Assembly: GCA_001725355.1 (NCBI GenBank)
Contig: MEGD01000037.1
Location: 1 to 62,342, forward strand
From: Novosphingobium sp. SCN 66-18
GTDB taxonomy: Bacteria; Pseudomonadota; Alphaproteobacteria; Sphingomonadales; Sphingomonadaceae
Direction: 5' to 3'
Length of the DNA: 62,342 nt
The translations under genes were made by a program, and so were the position numbers. The notes beneath the pieces were generated by a model that did no database searches, was not told where the DNA came from, and saw only the letters and a list, made by a program, of their open reading frames with translations. Below are positions 54,165-61,306 of this stretch, in pieces. How positions within the stretch are numbered: position 1 is the first letter of the stretch; the number at the start of each line of letters is the position of its first letter.

Positions 54165-56081
54165 ATGAGCGCGCTCGCGCTCCTAGAGGCGCGCCTCGCC
54201 GAGAGCCAGACGGTCAGGATCGCGGACCTCGGCGGGGTGGACGTCATCCTCGCCGACGCCGACCGACTCCACGCCGCGCCCATCCTCGACATCCTTGTCG
54301 ATATGGTGGCCGCGGGATCCGACGCGGAGCGTGGGAGGCTCTGCGATTTCCTCGTCGGCGGATTCGACAGCGCCCGCGATCCGCAATCTTTTCGCGATGC
54401 TATCGAGCGGCTGCTCCGCAGCGCCACATTGCGCGCGGCCATGGCGCAGGCGCTCGTGACGATCCTGACGCGCCGGGTTCAGGAGCGCGCAACCGAGCGC
54501 GAGGCGCTGATTGCCGCCTATGCGCTGGAAGGCCTGTTCCGCCTGGCGCTCGAAGGCGAAGTCAGCCGGCACCGGCCCCTGCTCGAGCTCGCCGATGTCG
54601 CGAGCGACGCGCCAGGCACTTACGCCCGGCATGTTGCCAAGATTGGCGGCGCGGCCTTTCACCTCTGGGGCGGCGACGATCTGCTCTCGATGCTGCGCCG
54701 CCTGCTCGATAATGAGGAAGCCGAGGGCGAGGCAGCTTTCGAGCTCGGCCTCGCTCATCTTTCGCGCGCGCTCGACGGTGCTGACATGGCGACGATTCTC
54801 GCCGGCCTGGAAACCGCGCACCTATTCTTCGAGCGCGCCGCCCAGGTCGATGACGAGCGGGCGGATGCGCGGGCTTACCGATCGGCTATTGATATTGTCA
54901 CAGGCTTTGCGGCCAACCGAGACGCCGGGGAGATGCAGGATGCTTTCGCCGACCTCATGGCAGCGGGGCGCGAGCGGGCAGCCGTGCTGCACGGCGGCGG
55001 CGTGGCAGCATGGCTCGCGCCTCGCCTCGATGAGGATCTTGAATGGTTCGAGCTTGCTCGCAGGCTGCGGTATGCGGCGGGCAACCTCGGGCGTCCGAGC
55101 TGGGTCCATGCGGCGGCAACGATGGATCAGATTCTCGCTATCTACAACGCTCGCTGCACGATCGCCCATGGCGACGGGCTGCGATCGCTTCTGCGGCCGC
55201 GGATCGAAGCGTCGTTCGTGCGCGAGCGTGGGCTTGCCGCCCATCTCGACGATCTCCTGGCCGAAGCCGCGTGGCCCGATCCGCAGCGTGCGATTGCTGA
55301 GGAGCTGCGCGCTAGGCTCGATGTAAACCATCGATCGGGCCCCGGGCAGGGAAAAGCCGGGGGGAATGACCGATATCCGCTGCTCGCACGCATTCTCCCC
55401 GCCGGCTCCGCCCTCGAGCAGCTTCCGGAAGCGATGGTGCGGTCCGTTGAGCTCGCGCTGGTCGACTATGAGACACGTCCGCAGGCGGTTGCCAATCCGG
55501 TACTTCAGCGGACGCTGGCAACAATCCGCGCCGCCCTGTCGGCGAGTAGCGAGTATGAGGGCTCCGTGCGCGAGGCGTTCGATGCCGTGCTGCAGCAAAT
55601 ACTGGTCTTCTGCAGCGATCGGCAAAATGCCGAGATTCGAGACCTCGGCACGCGGGGCGAATATTTGCGTGCCGAACATCCCAGCGAGAGCGATCTCCAG
55701 CTCGATCTACGCGAATTCTTGGTCGGCAATTTGACCGGCGCGGATGTCCTAGCTGAAGTGCGCGGGGTTGCGACGGGCCGCACCGACCTGCGCGTAAGTT
55801 TCGGCGGACCGACGTTCATCATCGAGCTCAAAAAGCATGACGGTCACCTCTCCCAAGAGGCAGCCAACCGCTATCGCGCGCAGGCGGCAAGCTATCAAGC
55901 GTCCAACGTTCGTTTGGGGTTTTTGGGCGTGCTGGAAGTCGTCGATCGGACGGGACCGGTGCCGAGCCTTGAGGAATGTTTCTGGCACAGCGCTTACGTT
56001 CCGGACGGCGGTGACCTCACCCGCCACCTGATTGTCTTCAAGGTTCCTGCGCGTCTCAAACCACCGTCGAAATTGCGCTAG
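54165..56081 (+). CDS. Large protein with C-terminal PD-(D/E)XK nuclease domain, 638 aa
   Basis: The last 110 residues form a restriction-endonuclease-like fold: SDLQLDLREFL, then LAEVRGVATGRTDLRVSFGG with the catalytic Asp (about 541), and TFIIELKKHDG with the E-x-K pair (about 554-556), then a helix-rich end. The first 500 residues are alpha-helical, with LEGEVSRHRPLLELADVASD and other repeat-like helices. A RCTIAH segment (330-335) matches the R-x4-H pattern of HEPN RNases, although it could be chance. The ATG at 54165 is chosen because no earlier start fits; it lies 25 bp after the ATPase stop. It is the probable effector of the set. Confidence 0.85.
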   Translation: MSALALLEARLAESQTVRIADLGGVDVILADADRLHAAPILDILVDMVAAGSDAERGRLCDFLVGGFDSARDPQSFRDAIERLLRSATLRAAMAQALVTILTRRVQERATEREALIAAYALEGLFRLALEGEVSRHRPLLELADVASDAPGTYARHVAKIGGAAFHLWGGDDLLSMLRRLLDNEEAEGEAAFELGLAHLSRALDGADMATILAGLETAHLFFERAAQVDDERADARAYRSAIDIVTGFAANRDAGEMQDAFADLMAAGRERAAVLHGGGVAAWLAPRLDEDLEWFELARRLRYAAGNLGRPSWVHAAATMDQILAIYNARCTIAHGDGLRSLLRPRIEASFVRERGLAAHLDDLLAEAAWPDPQRAIAEELRARLDVNHRSGPGQGKAGGNDRYPLLARILPAGSALEQLPEAMVRSVELALVDYETRPQAVANPVLQRTLATIRAALSASSEYEGSVREAFDAVLQQILVFCSDRQNAEIRDLGTRGEYLRAEHPSESDLQLDLREFLVGNLTGADVLAEVRGVATGRTDLRVSFGGPTFIIELKKHDGHLSQEAANRYRAQAASYQASNVRLGFLGVLEVVDRTGPVPSLEECFWHSAYVPDGGDLTRHLIVFKVPARLKPPSKLR

Positions 56082-56321
56082 GGAAAGCGGGCAACGCAGA
56101 TCGGCCTGACTGATGACGGCCGACTTCAAGCCATTGAACCAGCGGGTTTTGTAGCAACTCTGCGGATTGGAACCTGAAGGCTGTCGGGCCGCAAACGGCC
56201 CAGACTTGCTCGTTAATTGGGCAAGGTGGCCGAACGCGCGAATGTCGTCTCGTGTCGGAAGCCGACATTTGAAGAGACGGGCGGGAATGACGGGTTTGTC
56301 CCAATCTTCGCCTTTCCTCCA

Positions 56322-58298
56322 TCACATAATTTCCGGCCCGCCGCGCTGGCGCCCGATGGTCCAGTTGATGGCATCGCCGCGCATGATGCCGGACACCGGC
56401 TTGTCGATCTGGCGCTCCAGCACCGGCCGCCACGGCACCAGCGTAAATTCGCGGCTCTTTTCGATCAGCGCGAAGCGGCCCGATGCAAGGTCAACGGGGC
56501 GACGATAGATGCCGTCGATCCGTTCGCCGGATTTGGCTTCGAAATAGCCCAAGCCCAGTTCGTCGGAGAGTTGCCCAGCAACGCGGATGAGTTCGCGCCG
56601 CCGCAGGCTCACCAGCAGATTGGCGCGATAGGCGATGCCGCCCTGTTCCTCGCGCGCCAAATCCTGTGCGATTAGCCATTGCCGCCGGCGGTCCAGCGCC
56701 TCGCGGGCCTCGCGCCCAAAACCGGCATCGCGCAAGGGTTCGGGATCGCCGCCGATAAGTTGCCGGTCCAGCCAGGTCGCGCCATCGCAATCCACCTGCT
56801 GATCGAGCGGCAGGGCCGACAGCGTATCGACGATCACCGGCGCGGCCTTCGCCTGATGAGCCTCGAAGACGGCGGCGCGGGTCACATGATCTGAGGCGAT
56901 GATCCATGTGCCATCCACCTCGCGCTCGACGCTGCCCATGAGCTTCCGCATCGCTTCCAACCGCCGCACATGGGTTTCGGCGAAAGTTTGCGTGGCATTG
57001 GGATCATGGCGCAGATGGATGTCGATGCTGTAACGCCCGTCATGGGCAGCAGCGATCTCGGCGACGGTGCGATCCACTGCCCGCGCCTCGACCGGCTTGG
57101 GCATGATCCGCACCACCGCGCCCGCCGGGATCGGCGCGACGGCCTCGCCCCGGCCGATCTCGACAAAATGGCTCCGCCCGTCGGTGGCATCGACGATCAG
57201 GTAATGGCGATCATTGATCTCGTTGGACAGGCCGCGCTCCACCACCCGCCCGGTGATCGGCTGCATGGTGGCCGGATCGGCGATGGCATAATCGGTTCCG
57301 GCGCGTTCCAGTCCTTGCGCGGTAAAGGCGCGCTGCATGGTGCGAATGATGTCGCCGCGTTCGCCCATGCGGCGCAATGTATCGTCCATGCCCTCGGCAA
57401 GCTGCCATCGGCCCGGCGCGATCTCGTCGGCAAGGCCCAGATGCTCCAGCTTGCGCAAGCGCCCCGCGCGCAACGATTGCTGGAAGGGATCGCGGTCAGT
57501 GGCGATCACAGTCCGTTCGCCATCCATATCGCGCAGCAAGCGCCGGTCGATGCTGGTCAGCCGCTCCTGCTCGATCTCATGGCGCAAACGCGCCTCGATC
57601 TCGATGTCGGTGCGCGGCCCCAGGTCAAGCGACACCAGTTCAGCGGCACGCTCGCGGATGCCCTGCGTCAAATATTCCCGGCCGATCACCAGATCATGGC
57701 CGCGATGGTCCTTGCCGCGCACGACGATATGGGTGTGGGGGTGGCCGGTGTTGTAATGATCGACCGCCACCCAATCGAGTTTGGTGCCCAAATCCTGTTC
57801 CACCTGTGCCATCAGGCGGCGGGTCATCGGCTTGAGGTCGTCATAGTGCTGGCCGTCCTCGGCGGAGACGATGAAACGGAACTGATGACGATCGCCATCC
57901 GCCCGCTCTATGAAGGCGCGGCCATCGGCCTTGTCCTGATCGGCGGAATAGAGCTGGCCGGGCGCGCCCTCGCGGGTGACACCATCGCGCTGGATATAGC
58001 GCAGATGCGCGCGGGCCGCGTCTAGGCCCTTGGCGCGATCGAGCCGGACGATGCGGGTCTTGACCATGACGCGGCGCTGACGGAAGGCCGCCAGCCTGTC
58101 GCGCGAAGCCAGCACCCGGCCCACCCCGACGCCCACGCCGGAGCGGTTGCCGTAGAAGCGGCTGCGCCGCCCACCAGCGCCCTTGATCCCGCCCGTCAGA
58201 TTGGCCGCCTGCAAGACCTGGCCGACATAGCTGCGCCCGCGTCGGATCGGGGTGTGGCGCGGCTTGCCGAGATGGGGTTCGAGATCGTCGTCATCCAT
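56322..58298 (-). CDS. Relaxase with DUF3363 domain (RlxS/VirD2-like), 658 aa
   Basis: The DNA-nicking enzyme that starts transfer at oriT. The N-terminal part has a Tyr in HLRYIQRDGV (about residue 101) and the metal-binding three-histidine motif DHYNTGHPHTHIVVRG (His186, His188, His190). The C-terminal DUF3363 half runs to EFTLVPWRPVLERQIDKPVS then GIMRGDAINWTIGRQRG. The ATG at 58298 gives MDDDDLEPHLGKPRHTPIRR. The repeat-rich region beside its start (58338-58481) is a candidate oriT. Confidence 0.92.
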   Translation of the reverse strand: MDDDDLEPHLGKPRHTPIRRGRSYVGQVLQAANLTGGIKGAGGRRSRFYGNRSGVGVGVGRVLASRDRLAAFRQRRVMVKTRIVRLDRAKGLDAARAHLRYIQRDGVTREGAPGQLYSADQDKADGRAFIERADGDRHQFRFIVSAEDGQHYDDLKPMTRRLMAQVEQDLGTKLDWVAVDHYNTGHPHTHIVVRGKDHRGHDLVIGREYLTQGIRERAAELVSLDLGPRTDIEIEARLRHEIEQERLTSIDRRLLRDMDGERTVIATDRDPFQQSLRAGRLRKLEHLGLADEIAPGRWQLAEGMDDTLRRMGERGDIIRTMQRAFTAQGLERAGTDYAIADPATMQPITGRVVERGLSNEINDRHYLIVDATDGRSHFVEIGRGEAVAPIPAGAVVRIMPKPVEARAVDRTVAEIAAAHDGRYSIDIHLRHDPNATQTFAETHVRRLEAMRKLMGSVEREVDGTWIIASDHVTRAAVFEAHQAKAAPVIVDTLSALPLDQQVDCDGATWLDRQLIGGDPEPLRDAGFGREAREALDRRRQWLIAQDLAREEQGGIAYRANLLVSLRRRELIRVAGQLSDELGLGYFEAKSGERIDGIYRRPVDLASGRFALIEKSREFTLVPWRPVLERQIDKPVSGIMRGDAINWTIGRQRGGPEIM

Positions 58299-58337
58299 GA
58301 TGAGCGCTCCTTGCCGCCTGCGCGGTATCGAAAGGCG

Positions 58338-58481
58338 ATGGCGCTATGAAAAGTCCTGGAAATCTGCGCCTTTGCGGCAGGCATGGCGCTATCCGCCGGG
58401 GAATGGCGCCATCGGCGGCCTTCTCGAAAACGTTGTGCAGACAAAGGCTTATGGTGCGATGCCCGCAGGGCATGGCGCCAT
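58338..58481. repeat. Iteron-like repeats, candidate oriT upstream of the relaxase
   Basis: Five copies of a 10-base unit occur in 144 bases: ATGGCGCTAT at 58338 and 58383, the perfect palindrome ATGGCGCCAT at 58403 and 58472, and a degenerate ATGGTGCGAT at 58451. The last two flank a small hairpin (ATGCCC-GCA-GGGCAT, 58459-58473). Repeated palindromes beside a relaxase gene are typical of oriT, or of operators for relaxosome proteins. Otherwise the region 58299-58613 holds no gene. Confidence 0.65.
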
Positions 58482-58613
58482 TTGTTTCATCTTGCCTTAG
58501 CGCCCTATCCTTCCAAACCGCCCTCGATCCCTCAACCGCTCCCCCGACTGTTGCCCCCTCCCGATCATGCCGATGCGGGAGCAACGCCCGCTGGCGCTGC
58601 CCCCTCTCGCCGG

Positions 58614-58748
58614 TCAGCCTGCCGCTCGCTCGCGTTCCAGAGCCTCCAGCGCCGCCGCCAGTTCGGCCCTGATCTGGGCGATCTCGGTCGGCTCGTCGTT
58701 CCATGAAAGTTCGGCCCGAAGCTCGTCGATATGCTGTTGAAGTTCCAT
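58614..58748 (-). CDS. Small coiled-coil protein, 44 aa
   Basis: A short acidic protein that is almost all helix: MELQQHIDELRAELSWNDEP then TEIAQIRAELAAALEALERE. A strong AGGAGG ribosome site lies six bases before the ATG at 58748, which supports translation. It sits between the relaxase-oriT region and the lytic transglycosylase gene, on the same strand. I know no named function; small coiled-coil proteins in this position may be adaptors or regulators. Confidence 0.65.
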   Translation of the reverse strand: MELQQHIDELRAELSWNDEPTEIAQIRAELAAALEALERERAAG

Positions 58749-58958
58749 CTTCGCCTCCTGATCCTGTAAAGACAGGGGCTGCGCCCGGCATGGAGCGGGC
58801 CGGGTCAAGGACCGCGAAGCGGCCGCCCTGGCGGCGATGGGGGTGCCGATTTTGCGTCAGCAAAATTGGGGGAACCATCGTCCTTGAGGCGGCCCGCTCC
58901 ATGCCGGATAATGGGCAGGACTGAGCGGATACCCCCCTCTCGTTCCGCGCCCCACGGG

Positions 58959-59639
58959 TCACTGATCGCCCTCCCGTGCCTGACTCAACGGCACGAACAG
59001 CGGATTGGCCGGGGCCTGTTCCTTGCGGGAAATGCTCGTATCGGACGCTGGTTTTTCCGCCGTTCCCAGCGCGAAGAACAACCGCATTCCCGTCAGGATC
59101 GCGGGCGGCATGGCAGGCGTTGCCGGTGCCTGCGCAAGCTGGGCGATATAGGCGCGCGTCTCGCCGGGAAGCGCCTTTCCACTGCGCAGATGCTCGGCAT
59201 AACGCCCCGGCCCGGCATTGTAGGCAGCGAACAGGCCGGGATAGCCGAAGCGATAATACATGGCGCGCAGATAGGCCGCGCCTGCCATGATATTGTCGTG
59301 CGGGTCGTGCGGATCGGGTCCAAGCCCATATTGCGCGCGCATGGTTGCCCATGTCGCGGGCATGACCTGCATCAGCCCCATCGCGCCAGCCGGACTGGTG
59401 ATGGGGCGCCCGCCAAGCTGCGTATTGCCCCGGCTTTCGGCCTGCATGACGGCGGCAATCCATGCCTGCGGCACACCGAATCGGCGCGAGGCTTCGGCGA
59501 TGAAAGGCCGCCAGCGTTCGACATTTGGCGGGGCGAGCGATGGCGCTTCGCTTGTCGTCTGGACCGGGTCGGCGCTGACCCCAATCGGCATGACGACAGC
59601 GGCCAGCAGCGCCGTGCCGATACGGATCAGCGCAGCCAT
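58959..59639 (-). CDS. Lytic transglycosylase, exported, 226 aa
   Basis: A peptidoglycan-cleaving enzyme that helps place the transfer apparatus through the wall (VirB1/TrbN role). A signal peptide (MAALIRIGTALLAAVVMPIG then VSA) is followed by the SLT domain: FGVPQAWIAAVMQAESRGNT with the catalytic Glu, ITSPAGAMGLMQVMPATWAT, and NIMAGAAYLRAMYYRFGYPG then LFAAYNAGPGRYAEHL. The C-terminal part is a variable linker. Its start overlaps the end of the traF-type gene by 13 bases. Confidence 0.94.
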   Translation of the reverse strand: MAALIRIGTALLAAVVMPIGVSADPVQTTSEAPSLAPPNVERWRPFIAEASRRFGVPQAWIAAVMQAESRGNTQLGGRPITSPAGAMGLMQVMPATWATMRAQYGLGPDPHDPHDNIMAGAAYLRAMYYRFGYPGLFAAYNAGPGRYAEHLRSGKALPGETRAYIAQLAQAPATPAMPPAILTGMRLFFALGTAEKPASDTSISRKEQAPANPLFVPLSQAREGDQ

Positions 59640-60214
59640 AGCGGCGTGGCCTTGCCGATTACGGCATCCTCATCGACCGGCCCGAAATAGCGCCCGTCGA
59701 AGGAATCCGGCGCGTCCATGAGGAGCAGGACACGCCCGCCCCGGAGCAGTTCGCAGCCGCTCCACCACGGTAGCGGTCGGCCTCGCCGGTCGGCATCAAG
59801 CCGGGTCGCAACCCATGTGCCGTTGACATAGATGTCGTGGCCCAGCGCGCAAACATCGTCGCCACTCTGCGCCGCGATCCGTTTCAGCAGCGGGACGATG
59901 GCGGGAATATAACGCCTCTCGGCGGCAAGCTCCCGGACACTCGCGGGCGTCACCGCCAGCACCATGTCGCCAGCATGGAACCGCGCATGGGGATCGACGC
60001 GCCAGAAGCCGATCGGGGCGCTCGCAGAGGCATTCCAGACTAGACGCGGTGCGGGCCGGATGGCGAAGTCGAAGGCGGCGGCAAGGCCGATCAGCGCGAG
60101 GCCGATGCCGCCTGCCATCAGGATCGGGCGACGGCGCGCGCGAAGCTGGCCGGCCAGCGGCGGATGCCATTCCAGCAGCGGCGCGGGCTTGGGTTTGGTG
60201 AGTGGTTTACGCAT
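59627..60214 (-). CDS. traF: TraF-type S26 signal peptidase, 195 aa
   Basis: A membrane-anchored serine peptidase that processes the pilin TrbC. After a basic N-terminus (MRKPLTKPKPAPLLEWHPPL) and one hydrophobic segment (ILMAGGIGLALIGLAAAFDF), the catalytic Ser lies in WNASASAPIGFWRV and the Lys region in PLLKRIAAQSGDDVCALG, followed by DIYVNGTWVATRLDADRRGR. The GGRVLLLMDAPDSFDGRYFG segment is the usual C-terminal box. It overlaps the lytic transglycosylase gene, which fits a shared role in transfer. Confidence 0.9.
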   Translation of the reverse strand: MRKPLTKPKPAPLLEWHPPLAGQLRARRRPILMAGGIGLALIGLAAAFDFAIRPAPRLVWNASASAPIGFWRVDPHARFHAGDMVLAVTPASVRELAAERRYIPAIVPLLKRIAAQSGDDVCALGHDIYVNGTWVATRLDADRRGRPLPWWSGCELLRGGRVLLLMDAPDSFDGRYFGPVDEDAVIGKATPLWLR

Positions 60215-60446
60215 CGCCACCTCCATTCTTGCGGGGCTTGCGACCGTTGGTGCGCGACCATTCTTCGAGATCGTTGATATGGTAGCGGACCTGTCCGCCA
60301 TGGCGGCGAAAGGGCGGGCCTTCGCCGCGCGAGCGCAAGTTGGCGAGCGTCTTGGCGGCAAGACCGAGATAGTGCGCGGCCTGCTTGACGGGCAGAAACG
60401 GGCTTACCTTCCGCGCTTTGCCAGCGCGGTCGAAATCATCGTCCAT
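60207..60446 (-). CDS. Helix-turn-helix protein, 79 aa
   Basis: A small DNA-binding protein with the HTH_17/excisionase-like fold (FLPVKQAAHYLGLAAKTLAN then LRSRGEGPPFRRHGGQVRYH and INDLEEWSRTNG). Proteins like this sit next to TraF in alphaproteobacterial ICEs and may regulate the right-arm genes. The start MDDDFDRAGKARK at 60446 is preferred over an upstream alternative. Its end overlaps the traF start by eight bases. Confidence 0.8.
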   Translation of the reverse strand: MDDDFDRAGKARKVSPFLPVKQAAHYLGLAAKTLANLRSRGEGPPFRRHGGQVRYHINDLEEWSRTNGRKPRKNGGGDA

Positions 60447-60635
60447 AGGGGTGTCCTTTCTCGTGAGGCCGGGGCGATCCGGGATCGTTCGGGGCCGATA
60501 AGGACAATGCGGGCACACAAATCCGCCCGGCAGGGTCGATTCCGCAGGCATGACACTTCGACCCCCCAAGCCGATTCCATCGCCGAGCAGGAGGAAGCCC
60601 CCGCGCCGGAAAGGCGCGGGGGCGATTTGCGGCCA

Positions 60636-60974
60636 TCAGGCGGCGGCGGGTCCGTTGACGATCAGGGCCAGCACGTCGTCATCGTCCTGCCCGGCGGCGC
60701 GGCCGAGATTGGCGTAGATCGGAAACGGTGCGATCATCGGGTGGAAGATGCGGAGCGAAACATAGCGGCTCCCGCGCTCGCGGCTGACCTTGACCCAGCC
60801 CGCGCCCAGCTCGTTCGGGCCGTTGTAAATGCGGAAATCGGGCTGCGTGTCCGACCGCTTGCCGGGGTTCGGGACGATCTGGATGGAGAGCGGATTGCGG
60901 CGACCCAGAAGGCCGATGCTGCCGTTCATTTCATTGGTGTCGGGATTGCGGACGACGATACCGAGAGCGGACAT
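60636..60974 (-). CDS. DUF736-family protein, 112 aa
   Basis: A clear member of the DUF736 family: IGLLGRRNPLSIQIVPNPGK, then DFRIYNGPNELGAGWVKVSR and YVSLRIFHPMIAPFPIYANL. These proteins are near-universal in this ICE type but their function is unknown. It is more typical than the DUF736 protein near the integrase. It lies between the HTH gene and a 330-base non-coding stretch; an AAAGGAATA ribosome site precedes the start. Confidence 0.85.
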   Translation of the reverse strand: MSALGIVVRNPDTNEMNGSIGLLGRRNPLSIQIVPNPGKRSDTQPDFRIYNGPNELGAGWVKVSRERGSRYVSLRIFHPMIAPFPIYANLGRAAGQDDDDVLALIVNGPAAA

Positions 60975-61306
60975 GATGATATTCCTTTCGTTCTTCGCCG
61001 GAGCCGATCCCCGGCGATGCTGGCACCGTGATGGGCAGCCCGGGACGCCCGCACCCGAAGGGCCGGAGCGGCAGCGGAGGATGGCGGCGGCCGGCTATTT
61101 TGGCTCGCGATGGAAAGGCGCGGCGCCTCGTCGCTGGCTTTCGCCAGCAATCGCCCGCCGCCGGAAAATAGTCGGCCGCCGCCATTGCCTGGCCGGACCG
61201 CTTGTGGGCCCGATCGCCCTCTCGAAGGCCGGGTCGCGGCTCTCTACCGGCGGGTCACCATCCATGCGAGACCGACGGGTCCGTGCGTCGGGCCTCCCCT
61301 ACCGGC
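60975..61306. other. Non-coding region with a long nested inverted repeat
   Basis: No gene is visible. The region carries a 19-base inverted repeat (GGCGGCGGCCGRCTATTTT, 61083-61101, against 61165-61183, with one mismatch) enclosing a smaller hairpin GCTGGC-TTTC-GCCAGC (61133-61148). It lies between DUF736 and the Toprim gene and may be an origin or regulatory site. Confidence 0.55.

Noticed and set aside
48183-56081. Assignment of the defence set to Hachiman, Gabija, DISARM, BREX or Zorya
   Set aside because: The hallmark partners (HamA, GajA/GajB, DrmB/DUF1998, PglX/PglZ, ZorA/ZorB) are not present; the resemblance is only that each has a helicase or an ATPase.
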